The notes below the pieces were generated by a model. It saw only the letters and a program-made list of their open reading frames with translations, searched no databases and was not told where the DNA came from. Both the position numbers and the translations under genes were made by a program. Shown in pieces: positions 14,673 to 25,732 of a stretch of 64,000 nucleotides of DNA; position 1 is the first letter of the stretch, and each line of letters opens with the position of its first letter. Origin of the DNA: Ridgeia piscesae (taxonomy: Eukaryota > Annelida > Polychaeta > Sabellida > Siboglinidae); contig JAODUO010000046.1 of assembly GCA_025642075.2 (NCBI GenBank), positions 303,501 to 367,500 of the forward strand. The letters run 5' to 3'.

Positions 14673-14764
<92 letters not shown>

Positions 14765-14838
14765 AAGAAAGTGGGGATCGAGATAGGGAGCACGCGAGAG
14801 AGAGCTAGAGAGGGGCGCGAGGGAGACAGTGAGTGAAT

Positions 14839-14889
<51 letters not shown>

Positions 14890-15010
14890 AGGGAGGGAGG
14901 AGGGAGAGAGGGAGGGAGAGAGGAAGAGAGGAGAGGAGAGGAGAGAGATATAGATAGAGAGAGAGAGAGAGTGAGAGAGATATATATATATAGATAGAGA
15001 GAGAGAGAGT

Positions 15011-15078
<68 letters not shown>

Positions 15079-15110
15079 TCGAGATAAATAGAGAGCAAGC
15101 GAGAGAGAGA
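14405..15110. repeat. Compound microsatellites (TA)n, (GT)n, (GA)n, (GGGA)n
   Basis: TA runs at 14,410-14,552 are followed by GA, then GT (14,673-14,727), then long GA and GGGA tracts to 15,110. No gene is seen. 15,111-15,485 is unique sequence with nothing recognised. Confidence 0.95.
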
Positions 15111-15485
15111 GAGAACTAGAGAAGGGCGCGAGGGAGGAAGTGAGGTGGAGTGAGTGATTAAGTAATTTAATATAGACGGAAATAATACAAAGTGACCTAT
15201 TTGTCACCTCTCAACGAAACTCGTTCTTTACCCGACCTGAATATTAGGACCACGATGGATCTGCTAGATGTGCATCAGTCGTCTTTGCAGGACCGAATAC
15301 TAAAATCTGAAAAGACGTCCAAGTGATGCAACTTCATCAACGTGTTGGCCTTTTTTGCTACAGGCGGGACATTTACTATATGTGGTTGCATTATCGCGCA
15401 TGACAGATAATGACACGTTAACTAACTCTTCATAAAACGTCATTAGATATAGATTTTAAAAAAATATTATTTACAAAAAGTTAAG

Positions 15486-16080
<595 letters not shown>

Positions 16081-16374
16081 CACACATGTAAATATTTGTA
16101 TTTTTTGTCATGTTGACATTGCAATGCTTCGCTACCGTCGTTAACTCAGTATGCAAACTATAGATGGCAATTTAACGCTTGTTGTACCATTTCTGAGTTA
16201 AGGAAGTGGCCCATATTTTCTGGTGGCTCATAGTAGCAAACCTTCTTCTTCTCTTCTTCACATTCTTGTAGTTACCTCTGTATTGGTTTAGAGGAACAAT
16301 CCATAGTCTGCTCATGCGCAGTTTTAACCCAATGATTAAAAGTAGTGTTTTCTCTTATTTGTTTTCCAGATTTC

Positions 16375-16575
16375 TGAAGTGTCTTCATCTAAGTGCTTGC
16401 CGATGACACTCTGTCGGGGATCCTATTCCACAGTCAGATGGCTAAAGTCAGGGTATATTCTCCTCGTGGCAAGGCGTTGGACAGCTTCGATTAAGTTTGT
16501 CAGATGTTGCTGGAGGGATCCCACACGACAGAGGCGTTCTCCAACACACGGCGGACCAGACCTTTGCAGCAAAGT
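16375..16575 (-). mobile_element. LINE remnant, C-terminal reverse-transcriptase region
   Basis: The minus strand carries the hallmark stretch LVRRVLENASVVWDPSS, an eroded form of the LV.P.LEYAS..W.P motif found after the reverse-transcriptase core in CR1/Jockey-type LINEs. It continues into an LIEAVQR-like helix only after a frame change. Stops interrupt it, so it is dead. It lies head to head with the plus-strand LINE remnant that follows. Confidence 0.6.
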
Positions 16576-16639
16576 GAGTGCACATGTGGGGGGCATCCTT
16601 TAGTATATCCACATGTCGAAATATATGGCTTCATTCATG

Positions 16640-17165
16640 ACTTCATTTACCCGGACTACATCTGACAACACCATCAATGTGGAAATTAACAAACGTATTC
16701 CGGAGCCTTTGGAGGATTAGGGAAGCGTGTGTGGTCATAACGTGACATTACAGTCTCTACGATGTAAAAGGTATACAAGGCAATGCTACCGTATTCAGCT
16801 GAGACATATACTCTCTACCGTCACCCCATCAGAACACTTTCCTAAGTGCATCCCCGGCATCTACGACACATCTCCGGGTCTCGTGGAAAGACAACATCCC
16901 AAACGTTGAAGTCTTGAGACGGGCTAATAAGTCCAGCAAAGAATCCATTCTAACGGCTTCCCAACTCCGGTGGACTGGACAAGTTACTTGTATGAACAAC
17001 AGCAGATCCCCAAAGGCTGTGTTCTTTGGTGAATTAGTCAACAGGAAAAGTCTTCATGTCAGACATCGACTGAGGTACAAAGATGTGGTTAAAAGACACC
17101 TGAAAGATACAAATATCCCTGTAAACACTTGGGAGACCTCTACACAAGACTGACAACAGTGTCGG
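16640..17165 (+). mobile_element. LINE remnant, C-terminal region (plus strand)
   Basis: Several frames carry pieces of a LINE C-terminal region. The clearest is at 16,914-17,153: RRANKSSKES, LRWTGQVTCM, AVFFGELV, then HRLRYKDVVKRHLKD. Upstream fragments (AFGGLGKRVWS, AETYTLY) align with the preceding part of the same domain in other frames. The LRW.GHV.RM and R.RYKD..K..LK motifs are typical of LINE polyprotein ends. Frameshifts and stops make it non-functional. Confidence 0.7.
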
Positions 17166-17479
17166 CATGCCAAACAACAAAGGAAGAGCCATAATTATTA
17201 TAGACTATAATATTAAGAGAGTAACAATAAATAAGTAATTCTCAAAAATGCAAAGGGTATGTATGTGTTGCTTTTGGCCACTGACAATTATATGCTGAAG
17301 TCGGCTTTTGCAAAATTGATAAAACACCCCGTAGTTGACACCTGGTGTCAAGGGACGGGACATATAGCGAACGGGACATATAGCGAAAGGCCTATTTCAC
17401 AATAGCACGTCGCACTTCACGTTATAACGGATAACGTAACATCCTCGTTCCAAAAACCGCGGGAATTTAAGCCGTGCTA

Positions 17480-17730
17480 CGATTGGTCTAATGCGTCTGT
17501 GACGTCACGAAACGTTACGGTAGCTATGCGTTGGCGGATAGAAAGTTCATAATAACCGAAACAGACAAAGGTGAAAGGTGTTTGAAGACGACACCGAAGC
17601 GAAGATCTCGATGCCAGCTACCGCGTCTTGGCACAGGGACACGGCAGAGGGACACGTGAAGGCACTGCAGGAGTGTGGAGTGTAACCGTTGACGCAGTAC
17701 TCAACGGTCGGGACACCCACACTCTTAGGT
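17480..17730 (+). promoter_or_regulatory. Possible CpG-rich promoter with CRE and 5' untranslated exon
   Basis: A palindromic CRE (TGACGTCA) lies near 17,499, followed by GC-richer, CpG-containing sequence. A donor-like TTAG/GTAAGTC at about 17,729 and an acceptor-like TTTGCATTTCAG ending at 17,885 frame a 156-bp intron candidate. No substantial open frame follows, so any transcript could be non-coding. Nothing downstream is recognisable as a gene, so this is weak evidence. Confidence 0.25.
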
Positions 17731-18929
17731 AAGTCTTATATTACTTTGTAGAAGTCTTGAAACTGATTCTGTCTTTTCAGTTTCGGTAGTTATCCTTGTA
17801 TAATATGTTACAATGTCAAACAAATTAATGTCAGAATAAATTCATTGATGAAGTTAACTAATTATCGGTTATCTTTGCATTTCAGGTGCTTCACGTGTCT
17901 GTCCAGTTCGCCGACGAGTTGTCATTAAGGTTAGATTTTTATAATGATTTTACCATTACAATTTCCGTTTATGACGAGGAGAACATTCCGGGGTCGGGCG
18001 GGGGTCGGGCGGGGTCTCCGGGAAGATTCGGGGTCGGCCTCATCCAATTAGTGACGACTGAGGTGGACGTGACGATAATATCTTGTAAAATATTACTTTA
18101 ATTTATTATGGTTGTGAATCTCTGCTTGCTCTGTGCCTAGTTCTGATTCCGGAGTAAGCCGGAAGTCACAGAGACGACCGATCAACGAATGGTGAATGCC
18201 AAATGATACCTCGCTGATACCGACGGCTAGACGCGTTCTCAACCAACGCGTTACGAAACGTTGGCGCGAAACCTTCGTCATCGTCGATGTCACTCCGCGC
18301 GTGCACTGATACACAAAGTCCGTCGACGTCGACCAAAAAGCGTTCGCTCCATCGGACTGCACAACACCAAATTTCCGTCGAACATGCGCGATGCTCCGAC
18401 CAGCCGACTTCAAGCGAGAAGTCCATCGCTGTAGGCTTAATGCCGTTGTCAGACCGGGTTTACGTCTATCAAGATACGCATGCGCAGATCGGCCAAAGAA
18501 ACACATTTCCGTCGCCGGCGAGATAACTGGGCATGTATTGCCATCTGTGATTGTGACTGAAAACACGTTAAAAGCCGAACTGTTTTACTGCAATCACAAA
18601 AACAAGGCAATGCGTTGCCATGGTGACAATTACGTTCGTTGACGAACGCGAACAATAATTACACGTGGACTCTGATCGTGTCATCTGAGTTAATAAAGTT
18701 GATGCTGCGTGAACCTTGAATAAAGTTGTCGATGTAATTCAATTTTAGCTATGTTCGGTCATGCCCGTTACTAGTTAATCTCGTGATACTTTATCGGTAG
18801 TGGCATATTTAAAATCCCATCACTAACATATAAAGTTCTAGTAAGTAAGTGAAAGATTTTTTGATTTCCTGTTGGTAACCATGTCAAATAGTAAGTCGTG
18901 ATTTCCAATGCGCCATCATCACCCGACAC

Positions 18930-19348
18930 TTACATACATACATACATCAGACATACACATACATGCATGCATGCATGCATGCATGCATACATACATACAT
19001 ACATACATACATACATACATACATACATACATACATACATACATACACACATACACACATACACACATACATACATAAATACATACATACATACATACAT
19101 ACATACACACACACATACATACATACATACACACACGTATAAACATACATACATCATGCATGCATGCATGCATACATACATACACGTACATACATACATA
19201 CATACATACATACATACATACATACATACATGCATACATACATACATACATACATACATAGATACACACATACACACGTACGTACATACGTACACACGTA
19301 CACACATACACACATACACACATACACACATACACACATACATAAATA
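18930..19348. repeat. (CATA)n tetranucleotide microsatellite
   Basis: CATA repeats with CATG and CACA variants over about 420 bp. The Tyr/Val/Cys/Met and His/Thr frames are artefacts. 17,890-18,900 and 19,360-20,250 hold no recognisable gene. An NRF1-like GCATGCGCA sits near 18,478. Confidence 0.95.
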
Positions 19349-20255
19349 GTATATAGTTTACGATAATACTAATACAATCATAATAGTAAAAAAGAAATGT
19401 GTAATAACTATTACAGTTAGACCCTCAACATTTCACAACAGTATGGCCTTTGGCCTATATATTTAGCACAGGCCCCTTCGTCACTAGCAATTTGATTGCC
19501 AATAGGGCCTGCAAGTCTCGCGCGCGAAAACGAGGCTGGGGGCAGTTGGGGGCAGGAGGTCCATTTACTCCATGTTAACAGATAGGACTTAGTTTTGTTT
19601 TGGTCGTAATAATCGAACTGTCCGGAAATAGCGTATTTCAGTTATATTGTCCGAAGGATTATTACAAGCAGAAGCAGTGGAACACTTTGCCGGTGACAAT
19701 GATCACGGAAATCATGAATGTTAATCGATTATTATGGTGGTTGCCATGGCAATAGCGGCAAGTACTTGTGTTTGGCGATCTTGACTAATAATGAACAGTG
19801 CCAGTTTTCGCGCAGTACAACCTGTTTGGGCCAAACGTATACATGTGTTATGATTATGTGCATTTAGACAACTTGTCAGATATAAGTGCTTATCGAAACC
19901 ACAACGTACAGCAATGTAAAACGCAAATCCCGTAAAAGACACATACAGCTTAGCATCGTGTCGATTATCTGCACTACGTAAATCGCTATGTGCCTATGAT
20001 AGTGTGATAAACTCAATATTAAATCGGACATTTAAGATAAGAAATATATCACATAAGATATTTATGAACTGATTTTCCTAGTATTCATCAGTCGGAAGCT
20101 ACAACTGTCATCTACCGTTAGAATATTATTCTTGTGTCCAGTCCCCAATTAGTCTCGCTTAGTCCCCAATAAGCTCCAGTCGTGCAGGCCCTATGGACCT
20201 TGTTCATTATAGCGAGGGAATTCCCTCCGCAATGCATTGTGGGTATATTGTGCTC

Positions 20256-20990
20256 GTCAAAATTTGTTTTAGCCTCGCTTAACCGACTGTCGGTCGGCTG
20301 CGGAACTACGCCGAGAAGACAGTCTGGTGTCTCCCGGTTTTTGAATATTATCCGCGTGATCTTATTATCCAGCTGCCTCCTCACGGACACTGGTTAATCC
20401 TGCCGTAATTTCTATTTTATAAACAACTGCAAATTTTTATTTATTTTGTGTTAATATTATGTTTAATTTGGAATAGTTTTTATAATACAGCATTATTTGA
20501 TAAAAATGTACCCTTATTTAATGTGTATGTTATCCGTGAGGGGCTAAACAATGCTGCCACCTCACGGATACTGGTTAATCCTGCCGTAATTCTTATTAAG
20601 TTTATAAACAACTGTAAATTTGAATTTTTACTTATTTTTGTGTTAATATTCGTTCAATGTTGAATACTTTTCATAGGATATCATTATCTTGTACAAGTAT
20701 ATCGTTATTTGAATTTGTATTTCATAGTTGGCCTGAGAGCCAATCAGCGTCTCTACCCTAATCTGGGGTAAGGCCGCCCTGGCGGTTAACAAATGCAGAG
20801 CATTAGTTTCCCTAGGCAGAGGGGCTTAAAAATGCTGCCACATCACGGAGCCTGGGTAACTGAGGCTAAATTGGTTTGTGCCGCCGTAGCGCTTATTTTT
20901 CCGGCGTTATAAACGTTCCGATTGACGTTTCTGCGCATGCGCGATACATGTAAAATTATTAATGTGCAGCGAAAGGACAATACATTTATG
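20256..20990 (+). mobile_element. Non-coding dispersed element related to the foldback repeat at 61,013-61,983
   Basis: Segments such as CGCCGAGAAGACAGTCTGGT, TTAATCCTGCCGTAATT, ATAAACAACTG and GAGAGCCAATCAGCGTCTCT recur in the NEMF intron 22 element. The AATCCTGCCGTAATT module is itself repeated about 180 bp apart, near 20,400 and 20,580. No protein is encoded. It is probably a non-autonomous DNA transposon or foldback family, judged from the inverted organisation of the second locus. Confidence 0.6.
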
Positions 20991-21787
20991 ATATAATTAC
21001 TACGGGTTGTTTTATTGTTTTTATTTTATTTTTTATATTGAATAAATTCATCACCATCATGGTTGTCATAAAATCTAAACTAAATTATTTTGCATAATAT
21101 ATAATGGAAATCAACAACATTCAGTAATAGTACTAAAATGTGAGTCACAAAACACTGTTTTAATAATTGTGAAAATCAATATAATTCTCCGTTTGATGTT
21201 CTGTTGCACGAGATAACGGATGCTCCCCCTAAAAATACAAAGCTTCTTGTACGATCAACAAGAGCCTACTGCCAAAGTCCTCCATGTCAATGTTATTTAT
21301 CATTTCGTCCCTCACGTCATCTACTCTCTCTAGATTTGTTCTTTCGCAATTACTAAGCTTAGTAACAAGATCCTGCGTAATCAAATACAATACCGGTACT
21401 GGCGGTACATATCAACACAGGCTGGTCTGACTGAGTGATGCCTAGGCCTAGCGATGCCGATGGGGAATGTCAAACTGGCTTATATCATTATCTTACAAGT
21501 TAGAAAATCCGGGTCAAGCAGACGTTCGCAAGTTGCAGCTCTCGTTGAATTAGCCAACGACTAGTCGCTCTTGTTGCTAACTGCGTTAATGCGTACCTTC
21601 AGAGAAGAAGCACTTTGCCTTTGGAATCGTAGTCATGACGCGCAAAAGCACGTGCGATTTGTTAATGTGTAGGTCGATCTCGCATAAAGCACGTGACCCA
21701 AAAAGCGCAGGACGTCGACAGCTACTGATTGTTTCGCCAGTTATACCCGGTGTAACGGCGATTCTTTTAACGATTAAAAAAGTACGC

Positions 21788-22250
21788 ATTTTACAAATTA
21801 ACTGACTGTTTGTTGACTAGTTAAACTATTAACACATTACACTTCTGGTCATAAAAGAACCGGTTTGGCTATTAGCAAACGAATGGATTGTGCAGCTTTA
21901 ATGCCTCTATCACCATGCCAGTTCCGACGCCAATGTTTACATTCACTGTGTCTGTGGCAGTTAACAAACATGTCACCCATAAGTATGACTGATTATCTAC
22001 GTATAACTGTGACAGTGGCATTGTGCGAATGCTTTGTTAAAACTGACCAAGACAACCATACATATATCGATAGCCGCGATTTGCACTAAATCAGACAACC
22101 CTTCCCAAAATACCTGAACCCTAATCCAATGTCCAGCACCTTCCCCTCAGTAGCGGGAGCTTAATACCTCAATCCCCATGCCAGTTCCGACGCCAATGTT
22201 ATCTACGTTCACCGTGGCAGTAAACAAAGACTGGTTCAGATGTTTTATTG
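21788..22250. repeat. Dispersed non-coding repeat with internal duplication
   Basis: 21,795-21,905 (ATTAACACATTACAC...TCATAAAAGAACC...TTAGCAAACGAAT) is found again at 25,490-25,580 on the far side of the fibrinogen-domain gene. A shorter module, CCATGCCAGTTCCGACGCCA, occurs at about 21,913 and again at about 22,178. No coding potential. It is probably a decayed transposon, and the two copies bracket the gene in direct orientation. Confidence 0.6.
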
Positions 22251-22375
22251 CATCATCTGACACAATTGTCTACTCAACATTGATGTGTAACCATAACGAG
22301 CAGTACATCAATCAACAACCCTGGGTTTGATCAAGTTAATTGTTTCGCATAAACCGTGAAAGTCCACTGCAGGCA

Positions 22376-23635
22376 TCAGAACAAGCTAGAAAAGAAACTT
22401 GATTCTTGTTCAGCTAATAGCTTCTGACGTTCCGTCTCTTCCTTCTCTTTCTTCTCCCGGGCACGTCTTTTCTTTACAATGATAATGCAGATGATAATCC
22501 CAGCCAGTAACAGGAGAAGACTCGTTATACCGATGACGTTTAGAAATGTTCCTCTTGTTGCAGTTGTCTCTGTTGTTTCTGTTGCGTTTGTCGGTGCTGT
22601 TGTTGTAGTAGTTGTTGGTGTTGTTGTTGCTGTTGCTGCTGTTGCTGTTGCTGCTACAGTTCCGTTGCAATATGTACCCGTGAAGTTACCGACGCACACG
22701 CACGATATTTTCCCCGTCTTCGAATTATACACACAACCTCCATTATTGTGGCACGGGTTAGACTCACACATTGGCCCGCAGTGTGTACTCAGACATTGAC
22801 AGCTATACGAGTCGGAGCTCTCCAGATATTTGCATGTTCCAAGGTTGCAGGGGTTTCTGCAAGGGCGATCAATTTCTAACGGCCGAAACATCATGTAAGC
22901 AGTCCTCAGATTTCTTGTTTTTTTTTGATTACCTACATTCTGCCTTCCTAGTCTCCAACTAAACATGCCTTCATTGCTGATAAACTCGTTGGTTGTATAT
23001 AATCCGGTCAAATACAAGTTTTGACAAACCTTAAACCACCATCCCCCCTTTCTGCGGTCCATGCAATATGCCCTAAACGGTAGTTTGTCACGCGTCGCGA
23101 AAATTGCATCCCGATGATACTCTAAGTCACCCTTAATGCGGCCACCTGCACTGTCAGCTGTTTTGCCAAACCGCAGCCTGTATCTATCCGTTTCGTTCTC
23201 AAGGCTAAAGTCGTCAGCCGTAATGTAACCACTAGTTCCGTTAGACAGGGTTCCTTCAAACCGAAACTTAGCCTTGCCATTCTTAAAGCTTTTTACCAGT
23301 TGATATACGTTTTCATTGCCTAGCCAGAATTCCTTATTTTCGCCCTGTTCTCCAAACCCATTTTTGAACTCCGCCCATCTGACGTCGAAGGCAACCGAAC
23401 CGTCAAACCTATGCACATAAATAATCCATCCCCCACCGTCAGATGTTTGGTGGCATGTTACCTTCACTTTCGAAAAGGATGTCGAACCAGGGTATATAGT
23501 TTCCCCATGCGTCGCTGTCGATAGACGGTAGCATTTCAAATCGATGCAGTCTTTCGGTTTACAGATACATTGTACATTGTACCAGGATAGCAGTACGACC
23601 AATAATACACTGAATTCATCGCAACAATGAACCAT
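22376..23635 (-). CDS. Membrane-anchored fibrinogen-related domain protein with EGF-like modules (419 aa)
   Basis: Intronless frame, taken from the ATG at 23,635 because it opens directly onto a signal peptide (residues 1-23, core VLLVVLLSW). The upstream in-frame ATG would bury that signal. Residues about 30-255 form a fibrinogen-related domain with the GGGWIIYVHR, VRWAEFKNGFGE, EFWLGNENVYQL and KGGWWFKVC landmarks. The acidic calcium loop usual before KGGWW is poorly kept (TRDKLPFRAYC). A degenerate EGF-like segment (256-290) and a better one (291-323, NPCHNNGGC...C.C) follow. Next come a Thr-rich, probably O-glycosylated stalk (325-361), a transmembrane helix (about 364-387) and a basic tail (KKRRAREKKEKEE). 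Predicted type I surface protein; by family, a likely lectin or adhesion receptor. Ligand unknown. Repeats flank it on both sides. Confidence 0.88.
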   Translation of the reverse strand: MVHCCDEFSVLLVVLLSWYNVQCICKPKDCIDLKCYRLSTATHGETIYPGSTSFSKVKVTCHQTSDGGGWIIYVHRFDGSVAFDVRWAEFKNGFGEQGENKEFWLGNENVYQLVKSFKNGKAKFRFEGTLSNGTSGYITADDFSLENETDRYRLRFGKTADSAGGRIKGDLEYHRDAIFATRDKLPFRAYCMDRRKGGWWFKVCQNLYLTGLYTTNEFISNEGMFSWRLGRQNVGNQKKTRNLRTAYMMFRPLEIDRPCRNPCNLGTCKYLESSDSYSCQCLSTHCGPMCESNPCHNNGGCVYNSKTGKISCVCVGNFTGTYCNGTVAATATAATATTTPTTTTTTAPTNATETTETTATRGTFLNVIGITSLLLLLAGIIICIIIVKKRRAREKKEKEETERQKLLAEQESSFFSSLF

Positions 23636-23900
23636 GTCTGCAGCAGCGGAATCATACTTTGTTGCACCACATTTTTTTTTACCCCTCGTACGTATATACA
23701 ACTGTGATGTACGTTGCTTTACGTTCCCATAAAGAACAGCGACATTACGCATTTCCTGTTAAAGAGACGCTATATTGGATTTGGTTACAATTACGGTCGC
23801 TAGGTGAGACGTCTGGGCCCACACTAAAAGGCGGACCGATCGGACCACATTCTCAAATGTGCCGCCAAACGATACGCTCCATGTTTACGTGCACAACACT

Positions 23901-25102
23901 AGGGACCTGCAAAAAATATTTAAAAATAGATTTGCCGTGTTTATGATGGCGCATATCGATTCTATGTATAATAGGTAACAAGATACCGTTTACAGAAATT
24001 AAATATCTTCATGAAGACAAAAAGTATGGCCATTTTAAGTTTCATTTTTTTAAACAAAATTTGTTACCACTGCAAATCCTGCTGTGTAGCATACATTCAC
24101 ACAGGGTCTGGATCACTCAACTGAAATGCAGTTGCAAACTGCTTTAACTTTATAGTTTACCAAATATATTTGTAAAAACAATTTTTTTACTTCAATATAG
24201 TGTGACATTGAGATGAGTATGACCTTGAAATAGCACTTTACATCCAATTTATTACCTATATTATTTGGTCAATTTTCCGGATGATTTGTCGGACTTTTAG
24301 CAACTTTTTTCTATTCAACTGTCTTCAGGGCCCAGTAAATTGTTCTGCACCCACGATGGAAGCTGGTGTATTCTTAACATAATTTACTATTTTCTTGTGA
24401 GACTTCAGTAACGTGTTTTATGTAAGTATTTATACAAGTTAACTGTCTCAGTACAAATTTATTAATTATCGTTTTGCGACAGGTTTCAATAACCTTTACA
24501 TATGCTTTATTAACAGTATTACATATAGTACATATTTCTATAGCAGAGCTATTTGTCAACCTTGACATGTCTCTTGGCGATGTTTCTGTGTAAATTAATT
24601 TTAAATGAACCAATCACTATAAGCAGCGTATTGATTAGCATAGGAAATCTCACTATGCCAATACTTGATAGATCGATGCTCACATAAACATATACATTTA
24701 AAATACTAACCTCAATAGAAATATTATACATTTAGATATTTATTCACATCTAAATAGCTTTTTGAAATATTATCATGTTCAAAAATGCAGTTAGATTAGA
24801 TATTAGATTACTCCAAGATGGCCATCACTGCGTCAGCGCAATCCTGAACAAATGGGCGGTAAATTCAAAACGACTTAGCTACAACGCGCTACATGCGATT
24901 TGTATGAAAATTTCAGAGTCTTCTTACTCAATATTCATCTAACTACTAGCCAAACTTCAGAAAACCTCATCAAAGTGCTAGGAAGATATAATTATCCGAA
25001 CATATCGCATATGCACTCATCAAAATTAAATAAACAAATATAATTAAATAACAAATTTCAACCGACTTACCCACGCGCCCCTAGCGGATTTCCAGGTCCC
25101 TA
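23901..25102. mobile_element. Non-autonomous hAT-like DNA transposon (about 1.2 kb)
   Basis: The ends are inverted repeats: AGGGACCTG at 23,901 and its complement CAGGTCCCT ending at 25,101. An identical 8-bp direct repeat, ACAACACT, flanks them (23,893-23,900 and 25,103-25,110). An 8-bp target duplication with A/GGG termini is characteristic of the hAT superfamily. The interior is AT-rich and has no transposase frame, so it would need a partner in trans. The left flank is 260 bp upstream of the fibrinogen-domain gene's start. Confidence 0.75.
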
Positions 25103-25592
25103 ACAACACTGTGACTGTCTACAGGCTTTTGTGAGCGATAATTAAATGAATAAATTCCTTATTTCACTTTAGGGAGTATTCCACTGACTTGTTGACAAGC
25201 ATAAATGTACATATTTCATTGATAAAATACTGATAATTGCGTTTTCACATTCGCAAAAGAAAGATATACTTACATATTGTATTTCAAATGTTTTACTACA
25301 TCGCACTCATCCTTCGTTGTATTCTGCCATATTTGTACCACGTGACTGCGTCTCTCCGCTTACGGCATGCCACGCAAGCGGTGAAACCGGAGCGGTCCGG
25401 AGAGCGATCTCCGCGCTGTTCAAAAAGAATGGGAAATTTCGCTCCGCGGACGTCCGCGGTGAGGACGATTAAACATGTTTAAAAATTAACTGACTGTGCA
25501 TACTATTAACACATTACACATCTGGTCATAAAAGAACCAGTTTGGCGATTAGCAAACGAATATATTGGGCAGCTTTAAGGTTTCTATATATG

Positions 25593-25724
<132 letters not shown>

Positions 25725-25732
25725 GCGCTTAT

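Noticed and set aside
18919..19349. Cys/Tyr/Val/Met-rich minus-strand frames resembling small secreted peptides
   Set aside because: Translation of (CATA)n.
22479..22799. Plus-strand Val/Ala-rich 106-codon frame
   Set aside because: Antisense shadow of the Thr-rich stalk and EGF region of the minus-strand fibrinogen-domain gene.
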